Source: Baylisascaris procyonis (lineage: Eukaryota; Nematoda; Chromadorea; Rhabditida; Ascarididae). From it: DNA of 64,000 nt. The notes below the pieces were generated by a model. That model was not told the origin of the DNA and ran no database searches. It worked only from the letters and a program-made list of their open reading frames with translations. Positions 37,405 to 49,222 of the stretch are shown here, piece after piece; position 1 is the first letter of the stretch; every line of letters starts with the position of its first letter. The position numbers and the translations under genes are program-made. The stretch is from positions 2,666,001 to 2,730,000 of the forward strand of contig JAZARR010000089.1 in NCBI GenBank assembly GCA_037389465.1. The letters run 5' to 3'.

Positions 37405-37760
37405 GGAGAAAGAGACGCCACTCTCGACGAGTGCGCAAGCGTAAACCACATTGAATAATTTGGCGTCCCTAACGTCAAATAAACTCGATAAAAGATATTC
37501 ACCAATATCAATAAATTTGAAAAAATAAATTCGCTGGCACCGAAAACGTTAGAAAAAAATCTCCTCCACTAGCGGCAGCGATAAATTTGAAAAAAAATTC
37601 CTCTTGAATTGAGTATAATACTTCGAGAAATATAAACTATCGCAATGCTTCTCATCAATATTTGCGGCCGTAGAAATTTTTACGGTCTCCAATTTCACCA
37701 CATCATTAGACGATTATTGCTCATTAATAGGCATATTTTTTAAAGAGTGAAAAAAGTTTC

Positions 37761-37878
37761 GCTTACAGCACCTGGGATTCCCAAGCCGTCTCCGATCCAA
37801 GTACTAACCAGGCCCAACGCTGCTTAACTTGACAGATCGGACGGGATGTCGTGCTTTCAACGCGGTATGGCCGTAAGC
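37761..37878 (-). rRNA. 5S rRNA: 5S ribosomal RNA, helix II variants
   Basis: Two substitutions relative to 186-303: CAACGT becomes CAGCGT and ACGTTG becomes GCGTTG. They affect different pairs of helix II and each leaves a G-U pair. Confidence 0.95.
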
Positions 37879-38171
37879 ACATAAACTGAAAATATTTCAC
37901 AATTATCAATACGTACACCACATAATAGTTAGTGCCTATCTATCTAGCATAACTGAAGAGTAAATTTTAAATAGCAATCAAAATGTGTGAAAACATCTCA
38001 AGTGAAAATTCTAACAGGGAAAATTTGAATTATTTTACGAGTTTTCACTATTCGCATTAATGCATTGTTTTTTTTTTACTTGCCTATTCATATACGTTTA
38101 TTTCGATGTGTTTCAGCTCATTTTAAGCACATCGATTGCGTTGCGCGCTTACGTTGAACGTTGAAGATTAG

Positions 38172-38277
38172 TGCTTCGCCATAAGGCAAAGCGTTCCAAA
38201 ATTTTTCTTCAAGCCACAATGCCGATAGAGGCAATGAGCTGAAACACGGGATTACCTCAAACTTGGGTAATTAAACC
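38172..38277 (-). ncRNA. SL1: SL1 spliced leader RNA
   Basis: Exon 38256-38277; period 873 bp; CACTCTCG. Confidence 0.95.
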
Positions 38278-38633
38278 GGAGAAAGAGACGCCACTCTCGA
38301 CGAGTGCGCAAGCGTAAACCACATTGAATAATTTGGCGTCCCTAACGTCAAATAAACTCGATAAAAGATATTCACCAATATCAATAAATTTGAAAAAATA
38401 AATTCGCTGGCACCGAAAACGTTAGAAAAAAATCTCCTCCACTAGCGGCAGCGATAAATTTGAAAAAAAATTCCTCTTGAATTGAGTATAATACTTCGAG
38501 AAATATAAACTATCGCAATGCTTCTCATTAATATTTGCGGCCGTAGAAATTTTTACGATCTCCAATTTCACCACATCATTAGACGATTATTGCTCATTAA
38601 TAGGCATATTTTTTAAAGAGTGAAAAAAGTTTC

Positions 38634-38751
38634 GCTTACAGCACCTGGGATTCCCAAGCCGTCTCCGATCCAAGTACTAACCAGGCCCAACGTTGCTTAA
38701 CTTGACAGATCGGACGGGATGTCGTGCTTTCAACGTGGTATGGCCGTAAGC
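38634..38751 (-). rRNA. 5S rRNA: 5S ribosomal RNA
   Basis: Reference sequence restored between variant neighbours. Confidence 0.97.
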
Positions 38752-39043
38752 ACTTAAACTGAAAATATTTCACAATTATCAATACGTACACCACATAATA
38801 GTTAGTGCCTATCTATCTAGCATAACTGAAGAGTAAATTTTAAATAGCAATCAAAATGAGTGAAAACATCTCAAGTGAAAATTCTAACAGGGAAAATTTG
38901 ACTTATTTTACGAGTTTTCACTATTCGCATTAATGCATTGTTTTTTTTTACTTGCCTATTCATATACGTTTATTTCGATGTGTTTCAGCACATTTTAAGC
39001 ACATCGATTGCGTTGCGCGCTTACGTTGAACGTTGAAGATTAG

Positions 39044-39149
39044 TGCTTCGCCATAAGGCAAAGCGTTCCAAAATTTTTCTTCAAGCCACAATGCCGATAG
39101 AGGCAATGAGCTGAAACACGGGATTACCTCAAACTTGGGTAATTAAACC
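39044..39149 (-). ncRNA. SL1: SL1 spliced leader RNA
   Basis: Exon 39128-39149; period 872 bp; CACTCTCG. Confidence 0.95.
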
Positions 39150-39506
39150 GGAGAAAGAGACGCCACTCTCGACGAGTGCGCAAGCGTAAACCACATTGAA
39201 TAATTTGGCGTCCCTAACGTCAAATAAACTCGATAAAAGATATTCACCAATATCGAATAAATTTGAAAAAATAAATTCGCTGGCACCGAAAACGTTAGAA
39301 AAAAATCTCCTCCACTAGCGGCAGCGATAAATTTGAAAAAAAATTCCTCTTGAATTGAGTATAATACTTCGAGAAATATAAACTATCGCAATGCTTCTCA
39401 TTAATATTTGCGGCCGTAGAAATTTTTACGATCTCCAATTTCACCACATCATTAGACGATTATTGCTCATTAATAGGCATATTTTTTAAAGAGTGAAAAA
39501 AGTTTC

Positions 39507-39624
39507 GCTTACAGCACCTGGGATTCCCAAGCCGTCTCCGATCCAAGTACTAACCAGGCCCAACGTTGCTTAACTTGACAGATCGGACGGGATGTCGTGC
39601 TTTCAACGTGGTATGGCCGTAAGC
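39507..39624 (-). rRNA. 5S rRNA: 5S ribosomal RNA
   Basis: Reference sequence. Confidence 0.97.
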
Positions 39625-39916
39625 ACTTAAACTGAAAATATTTCACAATTATCAATACGTACACCACATAATAGTTAGTGCCTATCTATCTAGCATAACT
39701 GAAGAGTAAATTTTAAATAGCAATCAAAATGAGTGAAAACATCTCAAGTGAAAATTCTAACAGGGAAAATTTGACTTATTTTACGAGTTTTCACTATTCG
39801 CATTAATGCATTGTTTTTTTTTACTTGCCTATTCATATACGTTTATTTCGATGTGTTTCAGCACATTTTAAGCACATCGATTGCGTTGCGCGCTTACGTT
39901 GAACGTTGAAGATTAG

Positions 39917-40022
39917 TGCTTCGCCATAAGGCAAAGCGTTCCAAAATTTTTCTTCAAGCCACAATGCCGATAGAGGCAATGAGCTGAAACACGGGATTAC
40001 CTCAAACTTGGGTAATTAAACC
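39917..40022 (-). ncRNA. SL1: SL1 spliced leader RNA
   Basis: Exon 40001-40022; period 873 bp; CACTATCG. Confidence 0.95.
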
Positions 40023-40380
40023 GGAGAAAGAGACGCCACTATCGACGAGTGCGCAAGCGTAAACCACATTGAATAATTTGGCGTCCCTAACGTCAAATAA
40101 ACTCGATAAAAGATATTCACCAATATCGAATAAATTTGAAAAAATAAATTCGCTGGCACCGAAAACGTTAGAAAAAAATCTCCTCCACTTGCGGCAGCGA
40201 TAAATTTGAAAAAAAAATTCCTCTTGAATTGAGTATAATACTTCGAGAAATATAAACTATCGCAATGCTTCTCATTGATATTTGCGGCCGTAGAAATTTT
40301 TACGATCTCCAATTTCACCACATCATTAGACGATTATTGCTATTTAATAGGCATATTTTTTAAAGAGTGAAAAAAGTTTC

Positions 40381-40498
40381 GCTTACAACACCTGGGATTC
40401 CCAAGCCGTCTCCGATCCAAGTACTAACCAGGCCCAACGCTGCTTAACTTGACAGATCGGACGGGATGTCGTGCTTTCAACGCGGTATGGCCGTAAGC
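40381..40498 (-). rRNA. 5S rRNA: 5S ribosomal RNA, three variants
   Basis: 3' end reads GGTGTTGTAAGC (C111U) and both helix II substitutions seen at 37761 are present. All three keep pairing as G-U. Confidence 0.94.
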
Positions 40499-40791
40499 AC
40501 ATATACTGAAAATATTTCACAATTATCAATACGCACACCACATAATAGTTAGTGCCTATCTATCTAGCATAACTGAAGAGTAAATTTTAAATAGCAATCA
40601 AAATGTGTGAAAACATCTCAAGTGAAAATTCTAAGAGGGAAAATTTGACTTATTTTACGAGTTTTCACAATTTGCATTAATGCATTGTTTTTTTTTTGCT
40701 TGCCTATTCATATACGTTTATTTCGATGTGTTTCAGCACATTTTAAGCACATCGATTGCGTTGCGCGCTTACGTTGAACGTTGAAGATTAG

Positions 40792-40897
40792 TGCTTCGCC
40801 ATAAGGCAAAGCGTTCCAAAATTCTTCTTCAAGCCACAATGCCGATAGAGGCAATGAGCTGAAACACGGGATTACCTCAAACTTGGGTAATTAAACC
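40792..40897 (-). ncRNA. SL1: SL1 spliced leader RNA
   Basis: Exon 40876-40897; period 875 bp. One base next to the Sm site changes (GAATTTTGG instead of AAATTTTGG); the core AATTTTGG stays. Confidence 0.94.
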
Positions 40898-41252
40898 GGA
40901 GAAAGAGACGCCACTATCGACGAGTGCGCAAGCGTAAACCACATTGAATAATTTGGCGTCCCTAACGTCAAATAAACTCGATAAAAGATATTCACCAATA
41001 TCGAATAAATTGAAAAAATAAATTCGCTGGCACCGAAAACGTTAGAAAAAATCTCCTCCACTAGCGGCAGCGATAAATTTGAAAAAAAATTCCTCTTGAA
41101 TTGAGTATAATACTTCGAGAAATATAAACTATCGCAATGCTTCTCATTAATATTTGCGGCCGTAGAAATTTTTACGATCTCCAATTTCACCACATCATTA
41201 GACGATTATTGCTCATTAATAGGCATATTTTTTAAAGAGTGAAAAAAGTTTC

Positions 41253-41370
41253 GCTTACAGCACCTGGGATTCCCAAGCCGTCTCCGATCCAAGTACTAAC
41301 CAGGCCCAACGCTGCTTAACTTGACAGATCGGACGGGATGTCGTGCTTTCAACGTGGTATGGCCGTAAGC
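41253..41370 (-). rRNA. 5S rRNA: 5S ribosomal RNA, helix II variant
   Basis: CAGCGT variant only. Confidence 0.95.
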
Positions 41371-41662
41371 ACATAAACTGAAAATATTTCACAATTATCA
41401 ATACGTACACCACATAATAGTTAGTGCCTATCTATCTAGCATAACTGAAGAGTAAATTTTAAATAGCAATCAAAATGTGTGAAAACATCTCAAGTGAAAA
41501 TTCTAACAGGGAAAATTTGATTTATTTTACGAGTTTTCACTATTCGCATTAATGCATTGTTTTTTTTTACTTGCCTATTCATATACGTTTATTTCGATGT
41601 GTTTCAGCACATTTTAAGCACATCGATTGCGTTGCGCGCTTACGTTGAACGTTGAAGATTAG

Positions 41663-41768
41663 TGCTTCGCCATAAGGCAAAGCGTTCCAAAATTTTTCTT
41701 CAAGCCACAATGCCGATAGAGGCAATGAGCTGAAACACGGGATTACCTCAAACTTGGGTAATTAAACC
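41663..41768 (-). ncRNA. SL1: SL1 spliced leader RNA
   Basis: Exon 41747-41768; period 871 bp; CACTATCG with GAAGGAG flank. Confidence 0.95.
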
Positions 41769-42124
41769 GGAGAAGGAGACGCCACTATCGACGAGTGCGC
41801 AAGCGTAAACCACATTGAATAATTTGGCGTCCCTAACGTCAAATAAACTCGATAAAAGATATTCACCAATATCGAATAAATTGAAAAAATAAATTCGCTG
41901 GCACCGAAAACGTTAGAAAAAAATCTCCTCCACTAGCGGCAGCGATAAATTTGAAAAAAAATTCCTCTTGAATTGAGTATAATACTTCGAGAAATATAAA
42001 CTATCGCAATGCTTCTCATTAATATTTGCGGCCGTAGAAATTTTTACGATCTCCAATTTCACCACATCATTAGACGATTATTGCTCATTAATAGGCATAT
42101 TTTTTAAAGAGTGAAAAAAGTTTC

Positions 42125-42242
42125 GCTTACAGCACCTGGGATTCCCAAGCCGTCTCCGATCCAAGTACTAACCAGGCCCAACGCTGCTTAACTTGACAGA
42201 TCGGACGGGATGTCGTGCTTTCAACGTGGTATGGCCGTAAGC
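42125..42242 (-). rRNA. 5S rRNA: 5S ribosomal RNA, helix II variant
   Basis: CAGCGT variant only. Confidence 0.95.
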
Positions 42243-42534
42243 ACATAAACTGAAAATATTTCACAATTATCAATACGTACACCACATAATAGTTAGTGCC
42301 TATCTATCTAGCATAACTGAAGAGTAAATTTTAAATAGCAATCAAAATGTGTGAAAACATCTCAAGTGAAAATTCTAACAGGGAAAATTTGATTTATTTT
42401 ACGAGTTTTCACTATTCGCATTAATGCATTGTTTTTTTTTACTTGCCTATTCATATACGTTTATTTCGATGTGTTTCAGCACATTTTAAGCACATCGATT
42501 GCGTTGCGCGCTTACGTTGAACGTTGAAGATTAG

Positions 42535-42640
42535 TGCTTCGCCATAAGGCAAAGCGTTCCAAAATTTTTCTTCAAGCCACAATGCCGATAGAGGCAATGA
42601 GCTGAAACACGGGATTACCTCAAACTTGGGTAATTAAACC
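42535..42640 (-). ncRNA. SL1: SL1 spliced leader RNA
   Basis: Exon 42619-42640; period 872 bp; CACTGTCG. Confidence 0.95.
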
Positions 42641-42996
42641 GGAGAAGGAGACGCCACTGTCGACGAGTGCGCAAGCGTAAACCACATTGAATAATTTGGC
42701 GTCCCTAACGTCAAATAAACTCGATAAAAGATATTCACCAATATCGAATAAATTGAAAAAATAAATTCGCTGGCACCGAAAACGTTAGAAAAAAATCTCC
42801 TCCACTTGCGGCAGCGATAAATTTGAAAAAAAATTCCTCTTGAATTGAGTATAATACTTCGAGAAATATAAACTATCGCAATGCTTCTCATTAATATTTG
42901 CGGCCGTAGAAATTTTTACGATCTCCAATTTCACCACATCATTAGACGATTATTGCTCATTAATAGGCATATTTTTTAAAGAGTGAAAAAAGTTTC

Positions 42997-43114
42997 GCTT
43001 ACAGCACCTGGGATTCCCAAGCCGTCTCCGATCCAAGTACTAACCAGGCCCAACGCTGCTTAACTTGACAGATCGGACGGGATGTCGTGCTTTCAACGCG
43101 GTATGGCCGTAAGC
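42997..43114 (-). rRNA. 5S rRNA: 5S ribosomal RNA, helix II variants
   Basis: CAGCGT and GCGTTG variants together. Confidence 0.95.
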
Positions 43115-43406
43115 ACATATACTGAAAATATTTCACAATTATCAATACGTACACCACATAATAGTTAGTGCCTATCTATCTAGCATAACTGAAGAGTAAA
43201 TTTTAAATAGCAATCAAAATGTGTGAAAACATCTCAAGTGAAAATTCTAACAGGGAAAATTTGATTTATTTTACGAGTTTTCACTATTCGCATTAATGCA
43301 TTGTTTTTTTTTACTTGCCTATTCATATACGTTTATTTCGATGTGTTTCAGCACATTTTAAGCACATCGATTGCCTTGCGCGCTTACGTTGAACGTTGAA
43401 GATTAG

Positions 43407-43512
43407 TGCTTCGCCATAAGGCAAAGCGTTCCAAAATTTTTCTTCAAGCCACAATGCCGATAGAGGCAATGAGCTGAAACACGGGATTACCTCAAACTTG
43501 GGTAATTAAACC
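43407..43512 (-). ncRNA. SL1: SL1 spliced leader RNA
   Basis: Exon 43491-43512; period 872 bp; CACTGTCG. Confidence 0.95.
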
Positions 43513-43867
43513 GGAGAAGGAGACGCCACTGTCGACGAGTGCGCAAGCGTAAACCACATTGAATAATTTGGCGTCCCTAACGTCAAATAAACTCGATAAA
43601 AGATATTCACCAATATCGAATAAATTTGAAAAAATAAATTCGCTGGCACCGAAAACGTTAGAAAAAATCTCCTCCACAGCGGCAGCGATAAATTTGAAAA
43701 AAAATTCCTCTTGAATTGAGTATAATACTTCGAGAAATATAAACTATCGCAATGCTTCTCATTAATATTTGCGGCCGTAGAAATTTTTACGATCTCCAAT
43801 TTCACCACATCATTAGACGATTATTGCTCATTAATAGGCATATTTTTTAAAGAGTGAAAAAAGTTTC

Positions 43868-43985
43868 GCTTACAGCACCTGGGATTCCCAAGCCGTCTCC
43901 GATCCAAGTACTAACCAGGCCCAACGCTGCTTAACTTGACAGATCGGACGGGATGTCGTGCTTTCAACGCGGTATGGCCGTAAGC
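43868..43985 (-). rRNA. 5S rRNA: 5S ribosomal RNA, helix II variants
   Basis: CAGCGT and GCGTTG variants together. Confidence 0.95.
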
Positions 43986-44277
43986 ACTTAAACTGAAAAT
44001 ATTTCACAATTATCAATACGTACACCACATAATAGTTAGTGCCTATCTATCTAGCATAACTGAAGAGTAAATTTTAAATAGCAATCAAAATGTGTGAAAA
44101 CATCTCAAGTGAAAATTCTAACAGGGAAAATTTGAATTATTTTACGAGTTTTCACTATTCGCATTAATGCATTGTTTTTTTTTACTTGCCTATTCATATA
44201 CGTTTATTTCGATGTGTTTCAGCACATTTTAAGCACATCGATTGCGTTGCGCGCTTACGTTGAACGTTGAAGATTAG

Positions 44278-44383
44278 TGCTTCGCCATAAGGCAAAGCGT
44301 TCCAAAATTTTTCTTCAAGCCACAATGCCGATAGAGGCAATGAGCTGAAACACGGGATTACCTCAAACTTGGGTAATTAAACC
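44278..44383 (-). ncRNA. SL1: SL1 spliced leader RNA
   Basis: Exon 44362-44383; period 871 bp; CACTATCG. Confidence 0.95.
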
Positions 44384-44739
44384 GGAGAAAGAGACGCCAC
44401 TATCGACGAGTGCGCAAGCGTAAACCACATTGAATAATTTGGCGTCCCTAACGTCAAATAAACTCGATAAAAGATATTCACCAATATCGAATAAATTTGA
44501 AAAAATAAATTCGCTGGCATCGAAAACGTTAGAAAAAATCTCCTCCACTAGCGGCAGCGATAAATTTGAAAAAAAATTCCTCTTGAATTGAGTATAATAC
44601 TTCGAGAAATATAAACTATCGCAATGCTTCTCATTAATATTTGCGGCCGTAGAAATTTTTACGATCTCCAATTTCACCACATCATTAGACGATTATTGCT
44701 CATTAATAGGCATATTTTTTAAAGAGTGAAAAAAGTTTC

Positions 44740-44857
44740 GCTTACAACACCTGGGATTCCCAAGCCGTCTCCGATCCAAGTACTAACCAGGCCCAACGCT
44801 GCTTAACTTGACAGATCGGACGGGATGTCGTGCTTTCAACGTGGTATGGCCGTAAGC
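44740..44857 (-). rRNA. 5S rRNA: 5S ribosomal RNA, two variants
   Basis: C111U at the 3' end and CAGCGT in helix II. Confidence 0.95.
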
Positions 44858-45151
44858 ACATAAACTGAAAATATTTCACATTTATCAATACGTACACCAC
44901 ATAATAGTTAGTGCCTATCTATCTAGCATAACTGAAGAGTAAACTTTAAGTAGCATTCAAAATGTGTGAAAACATCTCAAGTGAAAATTCTAACAGAGAA
45001 AATTTGATTTATTTTACGAGTTTTCACTATTCGCATTAATGCATTGTTTTTTTTTTTACTTGCCTATTCATATACGTTTATTTCGATGTGTTTCAGCACA
45101 TTTTAAGCACATCGATTGCCTTGCGCGCTTACGTTGAACGTTGAAGATTAG

Positions 45152-45257
45152 TGCTTCGCCATAAGGCAAAGCGTTCCAAAATTTTTCTTCAAGCCACAAT
45201 ACCGATAGAGGCAATGAGCTGAAACACGGGATTACCTCAAACTTGGGTAATTAAACC
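45152..45257 (-). ncRNA. SL1: SL1 spliced leader RNA, diverged unit
   Basis: Exon 45236-45257 canonical; period 874 bp. A stem-region base differs (plus-strand AATACCGATAG) and the upstream flank has several private changes (CACCGTCGACGATTCCG). The RNA itself still looks intact. Confidence 0.9.
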
Positions 45258-45613
45258 GGAGAAGGAGACGCCACCGTCGACGATTCCGCAAGCGTGAACC
45301 ACATTGAATAATTTGGCGTCCCAAACGTCAAGTAAACTCGATAAAAGATATTCACCAATATCGAATAAATTGAAAAAATAAATTCGCTGGCACCGAAAAC
45401 GTTAGAAAAAAATCTCCTCCACTTGCGGCAGCGATAAATTTGAAAAAAAATTCCTCTTGAATTGAGTATAATACTTCGAGAAATATAAACTATCGCAATG
45501 CTTCTCATTAATATTTGCGGCCGTAGAAATTTTCACGATCTCCAATTTCGCCAGATCATTAGACGATTATTGCTCATTAATAGGCATATTTTTTAAAGAG
45601 TGAAAAAAGTTTC

Positions 45614-45731
45614 GCTTACAGCACCTGGGATTCCCAAGCCGTCTCCGATCCAAGTACTAACAAGGCCCAACGCTGCTTAGCTTGACAGATCGGACGGAAT
45701 GTCGTGCTTTCAACGTGGTATGGCCGTAAGC
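45614..45731 (-). rRNA. 5S rRNA: 5S ribosomal RNA, most diverged full-length array copy
   Basis: Besides CAGCGT it has three private changes: CCTTGTTAGT for CCTGGTTAGT, CAAGCTAAG for CAAGTTAAG, and CATTCCGTC for CATCCCGTC. These lie in otherwise invariant 5S segments, including the internal promoter region, so this copy may be failing. Confidence 0.85.
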
Positions 45732-46021
45732 ACATAAACTGAAAATATTTCACAATTATCAATACGTACACCACATAATAGTTAGTGCCTCTCTATCTAG
45801 CATAACTGAAGAGTAAATTTTAAATAGCAATCAAAATGTGTGAAAAAATCTCAAGTGAAAATTCTAACAGGGAAAATTTGAATTATTTTACGAGTTTTCA
45901 CTATTCGCATTAATGCATTTTTTTTTTACTTGCCTATTCATATACGTTTATTTCGATGTGTTTCAGCACATTTTAAGCACATCGATTGCGTTGCGCGCTT
46001 ACGTTGAACGTTGAAGATTAG

Positions 46022-46127
46022 TGCTTCGCCATAAGGCAAAGCGTTCCAAAATTTTTCTTCAAGCCACAATGCCGATAGAGGCAATGAGCTGAAACACGGG
46101 ATTACCTCAAACTTGGGTAATTAAACC
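46022..46127 (-). ncRNA. SL1: SL1 spliced leader RNA
   Basis: Exon 46106-46127; period 870 bp; flank GAAGGAGACGGCACTATCG. Confidence 0.95.
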
Positions 46128-46485
46128 GGAGAAGGAGACGGCACTATCGACGAGTGCGCAAGCGTAAACCACATTGAATAATTTGGCGTCCCTAACGTCA
46201 AATAAACTCGATAAAAGATGTTCACCAATATCGAATAAAGTTGAAAAAATAAATTCGCTAGCATCGAAAACGTAAGAAAAAAATCTCCTCTACTAGCGGC
46301 GGCGAGTGTATTTGAGAAAAAATTTCCCTTGAACTGAGTATAATACTTCGAGAAATATAAACTATCGCAATGTTTCTCATTAATATTTGCGGCCGTAGAA
46401 ATTTTTACGATCTCCAATTTCACCACATCATTAGACGATTATTGCTCATTAATAGGCATATTTTTTAAAGAGTGAAAAAAGTTTC

Positions 46486-46603
46486 GCTTACAGCACCTGG
46501 GATTCCCAAGCCGTCTCCGATCCAAGTACTAACCAGGCCCAACGCTGCTTAACTTGACAGATCGGACGGGATGTCGTGCTTTCAACGCGGTATGGCCGTA
46601 AGC
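46486..46603 (-). rRNA. 5S rRNA: 5S ribosomal RNA, helix II variants
   Basis: CAGCGT and GCGTTG variants. Confidence 0.95.
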
Positions 46604-46895
46604 ACATATACTGAAAATATTTCACAATTATCAATACGTACACCACATACTAGTTAGTGCCTATCTATCTAGCATAACTGAAGAGTAAATTTTAAATAGC
46701 AATCAAAATGTGTGAAAACATCTCAAGTGAAAATTCTAACAGGGAAAATTTGATTTATTTTACGAGTTTTCACTATTCGCATTAATGCATTGTTTTTTTT
46801 TACTTGCCTATTCATATACGTTTATTTCGATGTGTTTCAGCACATTTTAAGCACATCGATTGCCTTGCGCGCTTACGTTGAACGTTGAAGATTAG

Positions 46896-47001
46896 TGCTT
46901 CGCCATAAGGCAAAGCGTTCCAAAATTTTTCTTCAAGCCACAATGCCGATAGAGGCAATGAGCTGAAACACGGGATTACCTCAAACTTGGGTAATTAAAC
47001 C
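46896..47001 (-). ncRNA. SL1: SL1 spliced leader RNA
   Basis: Exon 46980-47001; period 874 bp; CACTATCG. Confidence 0.95.
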
Positions 47002-47357
47002 GGAGAAAGAGACGCCACTATCGACGAGTGCGCAAGCGTAAACCACATTGAATAATTTGGGGTCCCTAACGTCAAATAAACTCGATAAAAGATATTCACC
47101 AATATCGAATAAATTTGAAAAAATAAATTCGCTGGCATAGAAAACGTTAGAAAGAAATCTCCTCCACTAGCGGCAGCGATAAATTTGAAAAAAATTTCTC
47201 TTGAATTGAGTATAATACTTCGAGAAATGTAAACTGTCGCAATGCTTCTCACTAATATTTGCGGCCGTAGAAATTTTTACGATCTCCAATTTCACCACAT
47301 CATTAGACGATTATTGCTCATTAATAGGCATATTTTTTAAAGAGTGAAAAAAGTTTC

Positions 47358-47475
47358 GCTTACAACACCTGGGATTCCCAAGCCGTCTCCGATCCAAGTA
47401 CTAACCAGGCCCAACGCTGCTTAACTTGACAGATCGGACGGGATGTCGTGCTTTCAACGCGGTATGGCCGTAAGC
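47358..47475 (-). rRNA. 5S rRNA: 5S ribosomal RNA, three variants
   Basis: C111U, CAGCGT and GCGTTG together, as at 40381. Confidence 0.94.
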
Positions 47476-47766
47476 ACATATACTGAAAATATTTCACAAT
47501 TATCAATACGTACACCACATAATAGTTAGTGCCTATCTATCTAGCATAACTGAAGAGTAAATTTTAAATAGCAATCAAAATGTGTGAAAACATCTCAAGT
47601 AAAAATTCTAACAGGGAAAATTTGAATTATTTTACGAGTTTTCACTATTCGCATTAATGCATTTTTTTTTTTACTTGCCTATTCATATACGTTTATATCG
47701 ATGTGTTTCAGCACATTTTAAGCACTTTGATTGCGTTGCGCGCTTACGTTGAACGTTGAAGATTAG

Positions 47767-47872
47767 TGCTTCGCCACAAGGCAAAGCGTTCCAAAATTTT
47801 TCTTCAAGCCACAATGCCGATAGAGGCAATGAGCTGAGACGCGGGATTACCTCAAACTTGGGTAATTAAACC
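47767..47872 (-). ncRNA. SL1: SL1 spliced leader RNA (uninterrupted parent of the junction copies)
   Basis: Exon 47851-47872; period 871 bp. Shares the rare markers GAGCTGAGACGCGGG and GAGAGGCCACTATCG with the truncated copies at 54114 and 60427, so this is the intact version of the gene in which the composite duplication joint fell (near 47802). The 3' hairpin loop has one change (CCACAAGG on the plus strand). Confidence 0.93.
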
Positions 47873-48230
47873 GGAGAAAGAGAGGCCACTATCGACGAGT
47901 GCGCAAGCGTAAACCACATTGAATAATTTGGGGTCCATAACGTCAAATAAACTCGATAAAAGATATTCACCAATATCGAATAAATTTGAAAAAATAAATT
48001 CGCTGGCATAGAAAACGTTAGAAAGAAATCTCCTCCACTAGCGGCGGCGAGTGTATTTGAGAAAAAATTTCCCTTGAACTGAGTATAATACTTCGAGAAA
48101 TATAAACTATCGCAATGTTTCTCATTAATATTTGCGGCCGTAGAAATTTTTACGATCTCCAATTTCACCACATCATTAGACGATTATTGCTCATTAATAG
48201 GCATATTTTTTAAAGAGTGAAAAAAGTTCC

Positions 48231-48348
48231 GCTTACAGCACCTGGGATTCCCAAGCCGTCTCCGATCCAAGTACTAACCAGGCCCAACGTTGCTTAACTT
48301 GACAGATCGGACGGGATGTCGTGCTTTCAACGTGGTATGGCCGTAAGC
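48231..48348 (-). rRNA. 5S rRNA: 5S ribosomal RNA
   Basis: Gene as 186-303; its counterparts in the later composite copies are damaged. Confidence 0.96.
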
Positions 48349-48638
48349 ACTTAAACTGAAAATATTTCACAATTATCAATACGTACACCACATAACAGTT
48401 GGTGCCTATCTATCTAGCATAATTGAAGAGTGAATTTTAAATGGCAAGCAAAATGAGTGAAAACATCTCAAGTGAAAATTCTAAGAGGGAAAATTTGACT
48501 TATTTTACGAGTTTTCACTATTCGCATTAATGCATTTTTTTTTTGCTTGCCTATTCATATACGTTTATTTCGATGTGTTTCAGCACATTTTAAGCACATG
48601 GATTGAGTTGCGCGCTTACGTTGAACTTTGAAGGTTAG

Positions 48639-48744
48639 TGCTTCGCCATAAGGCAAAGCGTTCCAAAATTTTTCTTCAAGCCACAATGCCGATAGAGGCA
48701 ATGAGCTGAAACGCGGGATTACCTCAAACTTGGGTAATTAAACC
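48639..48744 (-). ncRNA. SL1: SL1 spliced leader RNA
   Basis: Exon 48723-48744; period 872 bp; flank GACGTCACTCTCG, shared with 54952 and 61264. Confidence 0.95.
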
Positions 48745-49102
48745 GGAGAAGGAGACGTCACTCTCGACGAGTGCGCAAGCGTAAACCACATTGAATAATT
48801 TGGCGTCCCTAACGTCAAATAAACTCGATAAAAGATGTTCACCAATATCGAATAAAGTTGAAAAAATAAATTCGCTAGCATCGAAAACGTAAGAAAAAAA
48901 TCTCCTCTACTAGCGGCGGCGAGTGTATTTGAGAAAAAATTTCCCTTGAACTAGGTATAATACTTCGAGAAATATAAACTATCGCAATGTTTCTCATTAA
49001 TATTTGCGGCCGTAGAAATTTTTACGATCTCCAATTTCACCACATCATTAGACGATTATTGCTCATTAATAGGCATATTTTTTAAAGAGTGAAAAAAGTT
49101 TC

Positions 49103-49220
49103 GCTTACAGCACCTGGGATTCCCAAGCCGTCTCCGATCCAAGTACTAACCAGGCCCAACGTCGCTTAACTTGACAGATCGGACGGGATGTCGTGCTTTC
49201 AACGTGGTATGGCCGTAAGC
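49103..49220 (-). rRNA. 5S rRNA: 5S ribosomal RNA flanking the retroelement
   Basis: Helix II reads CGACGT for CAACGT, another A-U to G-U change. The retroelement LTR starts 2-3 bp upstream of this gene's first base, so the natural 5' flank is replaced by LTR sequence. The internal promoter is intact. Confidence 0.95.
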
Positions 49221-49222
49221 AC

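Larger units (their letters stand above)
1..49222 (-). repeat. 5S rRNA-SL1 RNA tandem array (56 complete SL1, 57 5S genes)
   Basis: Head-to-tail units of 870-877 bp, each with one 5S rRNA and one SL1 RNA gene, both on the minus strand. The first base falls inside a unit spacer and the last unit stops 2-3 bp upstream of a 5S start, where the retroelement begins. Class A units (to about 14.6 kb) are 875-877 bp and differ mainly by a TG indel in the spacer (attgtgcgg or attgcgg) and by six or seven A in a spacer run. Class B units (from about 16.4 kb) are 870-875 bp with many fixed differences. Long near-identical arrays can be collapsed or expanded by assembly, so the true copy number is not known from this window. 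Confidence 0.97.

Noticed and set aside
684..48171. Open frames of 85-106 codons on the minus strand in most array units
   Set aside because: They start on GTG or TTG, overlap the SL1 upstream spacer, change frame with a one-base A-run indel between units, and match no protein family I recognise. They exist because the unit is repeated, not because it is coding.
1..49222. CRISPR-like array, because of many regular repeats
   Set aside because: The repeats are whole 870-bp gene units with conserved interiors; there are no short repeats with unique spacers, and the DNA is clearly nematode.
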